This document shows positions 54,078 to 62,546 of a stretch of DNA of 64,000 bases, in pieces (within the stretch, counting starts at the first letter, position 1; the number at the start of each line of letters is the position of its first letter). The DNA lies in the NCBI RefSeq assembly GCF_000689255.1, contig NZ_HG964446.1, positions 4,259,250 to 4,323,249 on the forward strand, written 5' to 3'. This DNA is from Mycobacterium triplex. Lineage in GTDB: Bacteria; Actinomycetota; Actinomycetes; Mycobacteriales; Mycobacteriaceae. The translations under genes were made by a program, and so were the position numbers. Under the pieces are notes generated by a model, which worked only from the letters and a program-made list of their open reading frames with translations, was not told where the DNA came from and made no database searches.

Positions 54078-56977
54078 GCGAGCTGAACAAGGGTCAGCTG
54101 AGCGTCGACGACACCGCTGACACTGGTCCGATCGGCAGCCCAACCCGGGCGGACGCCCAACGCTCGCACCGCCCCGTCGTTCCGCACATGATCCGGCTGT
54201 TCGCGGTGCCGATCCTGCTGGCCTGGGTGGTCGTCACAGTGCTGGTCAACGTCATGGTTCCCAAGCTGGAAGTCGTCGGTGAAGCGCATTCGGCCCCGCT
54301 GGCCCCCGACGATGCGCCGTCGATGGACGCGATGATGCGCATCGGCCACAACTTCAAGGAATTCGATTCCAACAGCACCGTCATGATCGTGGTGGAGGGC
54401 CAACAGCCACTCGGTGCGGACGCGCACCACTACTACGACGAGATCATCAGCAAACTTCGCAAGAACCCTAAGCAGATCCAGCACATCCAGGACTTCTGGA
54501 GCGATCGGTTGACGGCAGCGGGTTCACAGAGCGCGGACGGCAAAGCCGCGTACGTGATGATCAACCTTGGGGGCAACCAAGGCACCAGTCAGGCCAACGC
54601 CTCCGTGGAAGCCGTCCGCGACGTGGTGAAGGAGACGCCTGCGCCGCCCGGGGTCAAGGCCTACGTGACCGGTCCAGCGGCGCTCACCGACGACATGCAC
54701 GTCATCGGGAACGCGAGCCTGGCCACGATCACGCTGTTCACCCTCGGAGCCATCGCCCTGATGTTGATGTTGGTGTATCGCTCCGTTGTCACCACCCTGA
54801 TCCAGCTGTTCATGACCGGCATCGCGTTGCTCTGTTCCCGAGGGGTCGTCGCAGTCCTCGCGTATAACAACGCATTCGGCCTCACCACCTTCGCGGGCAA
54901 CGTCCTGACCATGCTGGCGATCGCGGCCGGCACCGACTACGGCATATTCCTGGTGGGCCGCTATCAAGAGGCACGCGCGGCCGGTGAAGACCGAGAAACC
55001 GCCTACTACAGCACGTTCAAGGGCGTGGCCCCGGTCATCTTGGGTTCGGGCCTGACCATCGCCGGGGCGACGTACTGCCTGAGCTTCGGCCGGCTGCCGT
55101 GGTTCAAGACGATGGGCCCACCCGTGTCGATCGGCATGCTGGTCGTGACGCTCGCTGGTGTCACGCTGGGCCCGGCAGTCATGTTCCTGGGAAGCCGTTT
55201 CGGTCTGTTCGAAAGCAGGCGGGTGGCCAGGGGGCGGCTGTGGCGACGGGTTGGCACGGCGGTGGTGCGTTGGCCCGTACCGATTTTGGCCGTCAGTGCC
55301 GCGGTGGTCCTCGTCGGCATGGTTGCCCTGCCGGGGTACGTGACCAGCTACAACGACCGCTACTATCTGCCCACCAGCGCGCAGGCCAACCAGGGATACA
55401 TCGCGTCGGACCGGCACTTCACCCAGGCCCGGATGAACCCGGACTTGCTGATGATCGAGGCCAGCCACGACATGCGGAATCCGGCCGACATGCTGGTCTT
55501 GGACAGAGTGGCCAAGAACATCCTGCGCACCCGTGGCATTGCGATGGTCCAAGGCATCACCAGGCCGCTGGGCATTCCGATTCAACACAGCTCAATACCG
55601 TTTGTGAACAGCATGCAAAGCCAGACAACCATGCAGAACATGAAGTTTCTCAAGGACCGCATCGCCGACATGCTCAAGATGACCGACGACCTGCAGACCC
55701 AGATCGAGACCACCCAGCGCCAGTACGAGGTGTCGCTAGACCTGGCCCATGCCGCCGACGACAGCGCAAGGACCACCGCGGTCACGTCGCAAATCACCGA
55801 TCAATTACGCGACCACATCGCGGATTTCGACGACACCTTCCGGCCGGTGCGCACGTACTTCTACTGGGAAAAGCACTGTTACGACATCCCGGTGTGTTAC
55901 GGGCTGCGGTCCCTGTTCGACACGCTGGACGGATTCGACCAACTGGCCGAGCAATTCCATTACCTCACGGCGGACATCCAGCACACCGCCAAGGCCACCC
56001 ACGACCTGAATGCACTGTTTCCCATCCTGATAACGACGCTGAAGACCACCCGAGGTATCCAGCTGACGCTCTACCAGACGTCCAAGGCGATGATCGACCA
56101 GATGGAGGCGATGAGCAACACCGCTATCGTCATGGGTCAAAGCTTCGACGCCTCCAAGAACGACGACTTCTTCTATCTGCCGCCGGAAGCCTTCGATAAC
56201 CCGGACTTTCAGACAGGTCTGCGCCAGTTTCTGTCACCGGACGGCAAGTCGGCCCGCTTCTTCATCACCCACGAAGGCGATCCGATGACCCCGGAGGGAA
56301 TCTCACGCGTCGACTCGGAAAGGGCGGCTGCTCAGGACGCCCTGAAGCAGTCGTCCCTTTCTGACGCCAAGGTCTACCTGGGCGGCACCGCCGCGACTTT
56401 CAAAGACATGCACGACGGCGCCAAATACGACCTGATGATGGTGGTCATCGCGTCGCTGACGCTGATCTTCATGATCATGCTGTTGCTGACGCGAAGTGCG
56501 GTTGCGGCCTTGGTCATCGTCGGCACCGCCGCCAGCTCGATCGCCGCATCCTTCGGGTTGTCGGTGCTGATCTGGCAGGACCTGTTCGGCATCAAGATCC
56601 ACTGGATCGTGATGACAATGTCAATCATCATCCTGCTGGCCGTTGGATCCGACTACAACCTGCTGCTGGTCTCCCGATTCAAAGAAGAGATCCGTGCGGG
56701 ACTCAAGACCGGGACCATCCGATCCATGGCGGGTACGGGCGGGGTGGTGACCGCGGCGGGCCTGGTGTTTGCGTTCACCATGTTCTCCATGCTCGGCAGC
56801 CAACTGCGTGTGCTCGGCCAGATGGGCACCACGATCTGCATCGGCTTGCTGCTGGACACGTTGATCGTGCGCACGCTCTTGATGCCGTCGATCGCCACGC
56901 TGCTCGGACGCTGGTTCTGGTGGCCGCAGGTCGTCCATCCGCGCGGGGACAATGCCCGAAAACCGGTGCCCGCCTAA
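54074..56977 (+). CDS. MmpL-family transporter (MmpL4/MmpL5 type)
   Basis: 967-residue RND transporter. Proton-relay motifs GTDYGIFLVGRY (about 295) and GSDYNLLLVSRF (about 860) mark the two repeats. A coiled-coil insertion is present in the second periplasmic domain (about 500-660), with a Cys pair CYDIPVCYG typical of MmpL4/5 types. It is co-translated with the MmpS. M. tuberculosis relatives export siderophores or drugs, and in M. smegmatis and MAC relatives export glycopeptidolipids. Here the location at the end of the pks island suggests lipid export. Its last 4 nt overlap the convergent degV. Confidence 0.9.
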   Translation: MSELNKGQLSVDDTADTGPIGSPTRADAQRSHRPVVPHMIRLFAVPILLAWVVVTVLVNVMVPKLEVVGEAHSAPLAPDDAPSMDAMMRIGHNFKEFDSNSTVMIVVEGQQPLGADAHHYYDEIISKLRKNPKQIQHIQDFWSDRLTAAGSQSADGKAAYVMINLGGNQGTSQANASVEAVRDVVKETPAPPGVKAYVTGPAALTDDMHVIGNASLATITLFTLGAIALMLMLVYRSVVTTLIQLFMTGIALLCSRGVVAVLAYNNAFGLTTFAGNVLTMLAIAAGTDYGIFLVGRYQEARAAGEDRETAYYSTFKGVAPVILGSGLTIAGATYCLSFGRLPWFKTMGPPVSIGMLVVTLAGVTLGPAVMFLGSRFGLFESRRVARGRLWRRVGTAVVRWPVPILAVSAAVVLVGMVALPGYVTSYNDRYYLPTSAQANQGYIASDRHFTQARMNPDLLMIEASHDMRNPADMLVLDRVAKNILRTRGIAMVQGITRPLGIPIQHSSIPFVNSMQSQTTMQNMKFLKDRIADMLKMTDDLQTQIETTQRQYEVSLDLAHAADDSARTTAVTSQITDQLRDHIADFDDTFRPVRTYFYWEKHCYDIPVCYGLRSLFDTLDGFDQLAEQFHYLTADIQHTAKATHDLNALFPILITTLKTTRGIQLTLYQTSKAMIDQMEAMSNTAIVMGQSFDASKNDDFFYLPPEAFDNPDFQTGLRQFLSPDGKSARFFITHEGDPMTPEGISRVDSERAAAQDALKQSSLSDAKVYLGGTAATFKDMHDGAKYDLMMVVIASLTLIFMIMLLLTRSAVAALVIVGTAASSIAASFGLSVLIWQDLFGIKIHWIVMTMSIIILLAVGSDYNLLLVSRFKEEIRAGLKTGTIRSMAGTGGVVTAAGLVFAFTMFSMLGSQLRVLGQMGTTICIGLLLDTLIVRTLLMPSIATLLGRWFWWPQVVHPRGDNARKPVPA

Positions 56978-57807
56978 ACGTTTGCCACTTCCAGGCAAAC
57001 CGCGACGGCCCCGGGCCCGACATGCACGCCGAGCACCGGCCCCAGCGGGGTGACTATCGCCGGTGCGCAGCCCGGCAACCGCTGGGCCAGCGCGGCAGCC
57101 ACCTCGTTCGCGCCGTCGGGGTTCACCACGTGGTGCACTGCCACGGCTGCGGTGCCGTCGCCGACGATGTCGCAGACCCGGTCGAGCATCGCCGCCGTCG
57201 CCTTGCCCACGGTCCGTACCCGTTGGGCTAGAACGAGTTTGCCGTCCTCGATGCGCAGCAGCGGCTTGAGGGACAGCGCGGTGCCCAGCCATGCCTTGGC
57301 ACCGCCGATCCGGCCGCTGCGCCGCAGGTTGTCCAGACCGTGCACCACGATGAACGCGCGACCGCGGCTTACCGCCGAGTTCGCGGCGGCCACCACAGCG
57401 TCCAGGTCAGCGCCGTCGGCCGCAGCCCGGGCCGCGGCCAACGCGACAAAGCCGGTGCCCATCGCCGCCGACCTGGAGTCGACAACCCGTACGGCCGACC
57501 CTATTTCGGCCGCGGCCCGTTCACCGACGCCGCAGGTACCCGACAGCGCCGACGAAATATGTACGGCCACCACACCATCCCCGCCGGAGTCGGCCAGCGC
57601 CTGGCGGTAGGCGGCGCCGAGTTCTGCCGGAGTGGCCGCCGCGGTTGTGGCGTGGTGCCAGTAGACGTCGTCGGGGATTTCGTCCACCCCGTCGCGCAGA
57701 TCACCGCCGTCGAGCAGGACATGCAGCGGGACAACCCGTATCGCCCACTTCTCGAGCAGATCGGCCGGGAGACGCGACGAGGCATCGGTCACCACCACGA
57801 CGGTCAT
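56974..57807 (-). CDS. DegV-family fatty-acid-binding protein (Rv2417c)
   Basis: 277-residue DegV protein, a family that binds a single fatty acid between two domains and can present it to fatty acid kinase. Visible blocks are VVTDASSRLP at 4-13, HISSALSGTCG near 88 and VVDSRSAAMGTGF near 109. It follows octT by 3 nt and continues that operon. The convergent overlap with mmpL marks the right edge of the inserted island, since eis occupies this side in M. tuberculosis. Confidence 0.9.
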   Translation of the reverse strand: MTVVVVTDASSRLPADLLEKWAIRVVPLHVLLDGGDLRDGVDEIPDDVYWHHATTAAATPAELGAAYRQALADSGGDGVVAVHISSALSGTCGVGERAAAEIGSAVRVVDSRSAAMGTGFVALAAARAAADGADLDAVVAAANSAVSRGRAFIVVHGLDNLRRSGRIGGAKAWLGTALSLKPLLRIEDGKLVLAQRVRTVGKATAAMLDRVCDIVGDGTAAVAVHHVVNPDGANEVAAALAQRLPGCAPAIVTPLGPVLGVHVGPGAVAVCLEVANV

Positions 57808-57810
57808 TGC

Positions 57811-58548
57811 TCAGCCGCGCGGTTTCTCGGTTGCCACGCCGGCCTCGGCCAGCGCCTTGAGCATCAACTCCGCGACGGCCTGGTGAGCTTCGAAATTCCA
57901 GTGGATGCCGTCGGGATTGCCACGGCCACTCATCACCTGGTCGGCCACCGCGGCTTTGAGATCCACCAGCGGAATGTCGTGCTGCTCCGCCCATTCCGTG
58001 ATCGCGGCCACGGTCCCGGCGCGGCCGTGGTGGGCCTTGCCGTAGGTCTCGGCGATATGCACCGACGGCAACGATGCCACGATCGGGATACCCGGGCGGT
58101 TGAAATCGATTGCGCCCCGGGTCTGCTCGAGATACTCGGCGGTCAGATGGGGCGGCAAGGCGGCCCGGGCCACCGGCGAAAGCCTGGGCTGCACCCAGCC
58201 ATAGCCGTCGCGGACCCAGCGCCGCAGCCACGGCGGGCGGACGTAGCGGATCAATTCACGCAGTGCGGTCGGCAGCACCGACGGCAGCGAATCCATCCCG
58301 CAGGTCGCGAAGATCACCGCGCCCGCCCTGGGCAGCGCCGCCCAGGACCGGGGGTCCTGCGTGGCGGCCCACCACACGTCGCGACAGGTCCAGCCGATGC
58401 GGCCGATCAGCTCCATATCCCAATCCAGTTGTGAGGCAACGATATTGGGCCAGATACGGGGGTCGTCGGCGGGCAGTCCCCCGCTGGGGCCGTAGTAGGA
58501 CAGCGAGTCGGCGAAGACCAGCAGCGTGGGTCGTACGTCGGCGGACAT
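57811..58548 (-). CDS. octT: Diglucosylglycerate octanoyltransferase (SGNH fold)
   Basis: 245-residue SGNH hydrolase-fold acyltransferase (Rv2418c), which octanoylates diglucosylglycerate early in methylglucose lipopolysaccharide synthesis. Catalytic residues are visible: Ser15 in FADSLSYYG, and Asp213/His216 in PDGIHWN. Start ATG at 58548 lies 5 nt after the gpgP stop. A longer frame upstream is the shadow of gpgP. Confidence 0.87.
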   Translation of the reverse strand: MSADVRPTLLVFADSLSYYGPSGGLPADDPRIWPNIVASQLDWDMELIGRIGWTCRDVWWAATQDPRSWAALPRAGAVIFATCGMDSLPSVLPTALRELIRYVRPPWLRRWVRDGYGWVQPRLSPVARAALPPHLTAEYLEQTRGAIDFNRPGIPIVASLPSVHIAETYGKAHHGRAGTVAAITEWAEQHDIPLVDLKAAVADQVMSGRGNPDGIHWNFEAHQAVAELMLKALAEAGVATEKPRG

Positions 58549-58553
58549 CGTTT

Positions 58554-59213
58554 TCAGCCCTGCACCGAAGCGTTCCATACGTCGAGCCGCCAGCGGATGC
58601 CGCCGAACTCGGCGCCTAAGTCTTGCGAGTGGCCGGAGAGCTGCACCCAGCTGGCATTGCCCAGGCCACCCAGCATCGGCCAGTTGGCGACCGGGAGTTT
58701 CAGCAGCGCAGCCGATAACGCGGCGATCAGGCCGCCGTGGGCCACCAGAATCACCGGCCGGTCGGGCTCGTCGGCCTCTCCCCATTCCGATTCGCCGGCC
58801 ACCAGCTCGGCGACCAGCGGCACGCTGCGGGCGGCGACGTCGACCCGGCTTTCCCCGCCGTGCGGCGCCCAGCTGGCGTCGTCGCGCCAGGTGGCCCGGG
58901 CGCCCGGGGCCTGCGCGTCAACCTCGGTGTGGGTCAAGCCTTGCCATTCGCCCAGGTGTGTCTCGCGCAGCCGCTCGTCCACCCGCACCGGCAGCCCGGT
59001 GCGCTCCCCCAGCGTGACCGCGGTGTCGTAGGCACGATGCAGATCCGACGACACGATCAGCAGCGGCTGCAACTTGCCCAGCACCTCGGCGGCGGCGCCC
59101 GCCTGCGCGCGGCCCAATTCGGTGAGTGCGGAGTCCAACTGCCCCTGCATGCGGCTGCCGGCGTTGAAGTCGGTTTGGCCGTGCCGCAACATCAACAGCC
59201 GGCGGATCGTCAT
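58554..59213 (-). CDS. gpgP: Glucosyl-3-phosphoglycerate phosphatase
   Basis: 219-residue histidine phosphatase (Rv2419c) that dephosphorylates glucosyl-3-phosphoglycerate in methylglucose lipopolysaccharide synthesis. The RHGQTDFN motif has catalytic His11; a second active-site His appears in VAHGGLIA near 170. Its ATG overlaps the rsfS stop by 4 nt. Phosphoglycerate-mutase-like activity is unlikely given the operon. Confidence 0.9.
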   Translation of the reverse strand: MTIRRLLMLRHGQTDFNAGSRMQGQLDSALTELGRAQAGAAAEVLGKLQPLLIVSSDLHRAYDTAVTLGERTGLPVRVDERLRETHLGEWQGLTHTEVDAQAPGARATWRDDASWAPHGGESRVDVAARSVPLVAELVAGESEWGEADEPDRPVILVAHGGLIAALSAALLKLPVANWPMLGGLGNASWVQLSGHSQDLGAEFGGIRWRLDVWNASVQG

Positions 59214-59599
59214 TGCGCGCTCGCCGAATCCTGCGGACCGCCCGCCAGGTCCACCGGTATGACCGGACAGTCACCCCACAAGCGGTCCAGTGCGTAGAAG
59301 TTGCGGTCGTCCTGGTGCTGTATGTGCACGACGATGTCGCGGTAATCCAGCAGCGTCCAGCGTCCCTCCCGAGCACCCTCACGGCGCGCGGGCTTGTAGC
59401 CGGCCTTCTGCATTTTCTCCTCGACCTCGTCGACGATCGCGTTGACTTGCCGCTCGTTGGACGCCGAGGCGATCACGAAGCAGTCGGTGATGACCAATTG
59501 CCCCGAGACGTCGATCACCACAACGTCGTTCGCGAGCTTGGCAGCCGCCGCGTTCGCCGCGATCGTCGCCATGTCGATGGCTTCCCGGGTGGCGCTCAC
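59210..59599 (-). CDS. rsfS: Ribosome silencing factor RsfS
   Basis: 129-residue RsfS/Iojap protein, which binds L14 on the 50S subunit and blocks subunit joining in starvation. Core motifs VVIDVSGQLVITDCFVIASA and LLDYRDIVVHI are present. GTG at 59599 overlaps the nadD stop (GTGA). The longer frame upstream is a nadD shadow. Confidence 0.93.
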   Translation of the reverse strand: MSATREAIDMATIAANAAAAKLANDVVVIDVSGQLVITDCFVIASASNERQVNAIVDEVEEKMQKAGYKPARREGAREGRWTLLDYRDIVVHIQHQDDRNFYALDRLWGDCPVIPVDLAGGPQDSASAQ

Positions 59600-60276
59600 G
59601 GGTTGTTCCCCGCGGAAAGACTGGACTCCGTCGGACCGAGTGTCGCTTTGGCCTCTCCCGCGACGGGGGCGCGGTAAAGCCGGCGCTTGGAGACGTACTG
59701 CACGACACCGTCGGGCATCAGGTACCACAGCGGACGGCGCTCGGCGGCACGCTGACGGCAGTCTGTCGAGGAGATCGCCAGCGCCGGAATCTCAACCAGG
59801 GTCAGCGCATCCTTGGCCAGCTCGCCGAGCACCTCGGTGATGTGCTCGTGGCGCAGCTCGTAGCCGGGCCTGCTGACGCCGATGAACCGTGCCAGTTCGA
59901 ACAGCACTTCCCAGCCCTGCCAGGACAGGATGGACGACAGCGCGTCGGCTCCGGTGATGAAGAACAGCTCGGAATCCGGGTTCAGCGCGTGCAAGTCCTG
60001 CAACGTGTCCTTGGTGTAGGTGGGGCCACCGCGGTCGATGTCGACCCGGCTGACCGAGAACCGGGGATTGGAGGCGGTCGCGATCACCGTCATCAGGTAC
60101 CGGTCCTCGGCGGCGGAGACATTGCGGGTCTTCTGCCACGGCTGACCGCTGGGCACGAACACCACTTCGTCGAGGTCGAACAGGTCGGCCACCTCACTGG
60201 CGGCGACCAGGTGCCCGTAATGGATGGGGTCGAACGTCCCACCCATCACTCCCAGCCTGCGGCGCCGCTTTTGCAC
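59596..60276 (-). CDS. nadD: Nicotinate-nucleotide adenylyltransferase
   Basis: 226-residue enzyme converting nicotinate mononucleotide to deamido-NAD. GGTFDPIHYGH (12-22) supplies the HxGH nucleotidyltransferase motif (His19, His22), and ISSTDCRQR the second ATP-binding motif. GTG at 60276 (VQKRRRRLGVMGG) is preferred over the longer frame. TAAGCT lies 8 nt upstream of it, so a leaderless mRNA is possible; the ATG ten codons in is another option. First gene of the nadD-rsfS-gpgP-octT-degV operon. Confidence 0.93.
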   Translation of the reverse strand: MQKRRRRLGVMGGTFDPIHYGHLVAASEVADLFDLDEVVFVPSGQPWQKTRNVSAAEDRYLMTVIATASNPRFSVSRVDIDRGGPTYTKDTLQDLHALNPDSELFFITGADALSSILSWQGWEVLFELARFIGVSRPGYELRHEHITEVLGELAKDALTLVEIPALAISSTDCRQRAAERRPLWYLMPDGVVQYVSKRRLYRAPVAGEAKATLGPTESSLSAGNNP

Positions 60277-60392
60277 GATGTGCCAGCTTACCGGGCCGCT
60301 TGGGCCGAGCGGTCGGCGCGCTGTGGTCCCACCCGCCACATCAGTCCCTGCGTCGGGGAGCCGAGTCCCGCCCGGTCGTGTAGAAGAACTCT

Positions 60393-61454
60393 GTGGACAG
60401 TTCACCGGCCGAATCGGCGCGCGCGCCGCTGTTGCTCCGGGAGTCGATCGTCGCGCAACTGCTCGACGCCGCGGCAGTCGGCGACGTCGCCGCGAAGGTC
60501 GACCTGCCGGCTGTACCCGACTTGATCGACGAGTACCTGATCGTGTGCGGTCGACTCTGTGCGGAACTCGGCCGGGAGCTGTCCGGGGAGGAACGGGCTC
60601 GGGTCCGGCGGCGGCTCGGGCGACGGTTGGCCGAGGCTCACACGGCTTCGACGCGTTCGATCGTCCGGGTCGTGGTCGCGGCCTTCCGCGGCCGGCCGGT
60701 GCAGTCTCAGATCACCGCCCACCCGCAGACCCTGCAGCGCTACTACGCGCGCTGGCTGCACCGCCCGGGGCCGTCGCTGTTCGGTAAGCAAGCCGACGCC
60801 CGGGTGTGGACGCTGGCCCGCGAGGCCGCCGATCCCACCACGCATCCGGTACTCGATATCGGGGCCGGAATCGGGCGCAACGCCCTGGCCCTGGCCCGAC
60901 GCGGACATCCGGTCGACGCGGTGGAACTCACCCACGAATTCGCCGACGTCATTCGCTCCGAGGCCGCAGCACAATCCGTCGACGTGCGGGTCGTCGTGGG
61001 TGATGTCTTCGCGGCGGTTGACGAACTCCGGCGGGACTACCAGCTGATTCTGCTGTCCGAAGTGGTCTCCGATTTCGTATCGACAGAGCAGCTACGCGGT
61101 CTTTTCGAGCTTGCCGGTCGGTGTCTGGCGCCGGGGGCGCTAATGGTGTTCAACACGTTTCTGGCGGCGCCCGAACACGCGCTGGATCAGGCGACGCGTG
61201 AGTTCGGGCAGCATTTTCACACCGGCGTGTTCACCCGCGGCGAGATCGACACTGCGGCAATCGGATTGCCCTTCGAGCTGATCGCCGACGATGCGGTGTA
61301 CAGCTACGAAAAGACGCACTTGCCGCCCGGTGCGTGGCCGCCCACCCGGTGGTACCCCGACTGGATCCGTGGTGTCAACGCTTTCCCGATCGTGCGTGAC
61401 ATGAGCCCGATCGAGATGCGCTGGCTCGTCTACCAGAAGTTCACGTCTTCCTAA
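60393..61454 (+). CDS. SAM-dependent methyltransferase (tandem copy 1)
   Basis: 353-residue class I methyltransferase with a helical N-terminal region (1-145) and a Rossmann core. Motif I is VLDIGAGIGRNALALA (about 152-167); LLSEVVSDF near 215 is the post-II strand. It closely resembles the next gene along its whole length, including N-terminal AVPDLIDEYL and C-terminal SPIEMRWLVYQK. Such proteins are often called methyltransferase type 12; the substrate is unknown. GTG at 60393 follows TAGAAG, 6 nt upstream. Divergent from nadD; not in the M. tuberculosis order. Confidence 0.82.
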   Translation: MDSSPAESARAPLLLRESIVAQLLDAAAVGDVAAKVDLPAVPDLIDEYLIVCGRLCAELGRELSGEERARVRRRLGRRLAEAHTASTRSIVRVVVAAFRGRPVQSQITAHPQTLQRYYARWLHRPGPSLFGKQADARVWTLAREAADPTTHPVLDIGAGIGRNALALARRGHPVDAVELTHEFADVIRSEAAAQSVDVRVVVGDVFAAVDELRRDYQLILLSEVVSDFVSTEQLRGLFELAGRCLAPGALMVFNTFLAAPEHALDQATREFGQHFHTGVFTRGEIDTAAIGLPFELIADDAVYSYEKTHLPPGAWPPTRWYPDWIRGVNAFPIVRDMSPIEMRWLVYQKFTSS

Positions 61455-61499
61455 CGGCATGCCGCGCCGACGAGCCGCTCGTCGTGTACAAGAAGCGGT

Positions 61500-62546
61500 G
61501 TGGAGGAATTGCTGCTCGGGTGCGTCGATCAGGACGAACAGCTACGGGACGCCCTCAACCGGCGGTTCTATACGCAGACGGTCGTCAAGGGTGAGATCAC
61601 GCTGTCGGCAGTTCCGGGGCTGATCGACGAGTACGTGTCGATGTGCGCAGGCATCGTCACCGCCGTCGGGCGGACGTTCGACGACGACGAGCTCGCCCAT
61701 CTGCGGGAGATATTGGAAACCCAACTGGCCGAGGCCTACTCGAGGTCGACCCGGTCGAGAATCGTCATCGCCTACCAGGGTCAGGCCGGGTCACTGATGC
61801 GGTTCCACGTCAAAGCCACCTGGTCGACCGTGGAGAGCGCCTACGAAGATTGGCTCAGCCACCGGGAACCGCCGCTGTTCGGCACCGAGCCCGACGCCCG
61901 GGTATGGGACCTGGCCAACGAGGCCGGCGATCCCGCCGCGAGCCGCGTGCTCGAGATCGGAGCGGGAACCGGGCGCAACGCCCTACCGCTCGCGCGCCGT
62001 GGACACCCCATCGACGTGGTGGAGATGACGGAGAAGTTCGGCGACCTGATCCGCGCCGAGGCGCAGCGCGAGGACCTCGACGTGCGCGTCATCGTGCGCG
62101 ACGTGTTCGCCGCCGCCGACGAGCTGCGGTGCGACTATCAGCTGATAGTGCTCTCCGAGGTGGTCTCCGACTTCAGGTCGACCCGGCAGTTGCGCGGCCT
62201 GTTCGAGCTCGCCGCCGAGCGCCTCACCCCCGGCGGGCGCCTGGTGTTCAACGTGTTCCTGCCGCGTGGAAACTACACGCCCGACGACGCCGCGCGCGAG
62301 TTCGGGCACCAGGTGTACACGACGATCTTCACCCGGCATGAGATGGCAAGCGCCGCAGCGGGACTGCCGCTTGAACTCGTAGCCGACGATTCGGTGTACG
62401 ACTACGAGAAGGCGCACCTGCCCGAGGGGGTGTGGCCGCAAACCAGCTGGTACGCCGACTGGGTCAGCGGCCTTGACGTGTTCACCATCGACCGCGACGC
62501 GCGGCCGATCGAGATGCGCTGGCTCGTCTATCAGAAGACGACGTGA
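61500..62546 (+). CDS. SAM-dependent methyltransferase (tandem copy 2)
   Basis: 348-residue paralog of the preceding gene, with the same domain layout: helical N-terminus with AVPGLIDEYVSMC, motif I VLEIGAGTGRNALPLA, VLSEVVSDF and C-terminal RPIEMRWLVYQK. A tandem duplication is evident; copy 2 starts 45 nt after copy 1 stops. Both starts are preceded by the same TCGTGTAnAAGAA element, duplicated with the gene and acting as a promoter or ribosome site. It converges directly on the VWA gene with no spacer. Confidence 0.82.
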   Translation: MEELLLGCVDQDEQLRDALNRRFYTQTVVKGEITLSAVPGLIDEYVSMCAGIVTAVGRTFDDDELAHLREILETQLAEAYSRSTRSRIVIAYQGQAGSLMRFHVKATWSTVESAYEDWLSHREPPLFGTEPDARVWDLANEAGDPAASRVLEIGAGTGRNALPLARRGHPIDVVEMTEKFGDLIRAEAQREDLDVRVIVRDVFAAADELRCDYQLIVLSEVVSDFRSTRQLRGLFELAAERLTPGGRLVFNVFLPRGNYTPDDAAREFGHQVYTTIFTRHEMASAAAGLPLELVADDSVYDYEKAHLPEGVWPQTSWYADWVSGLDVFTIDRDARPIEMRWLVYQKTT

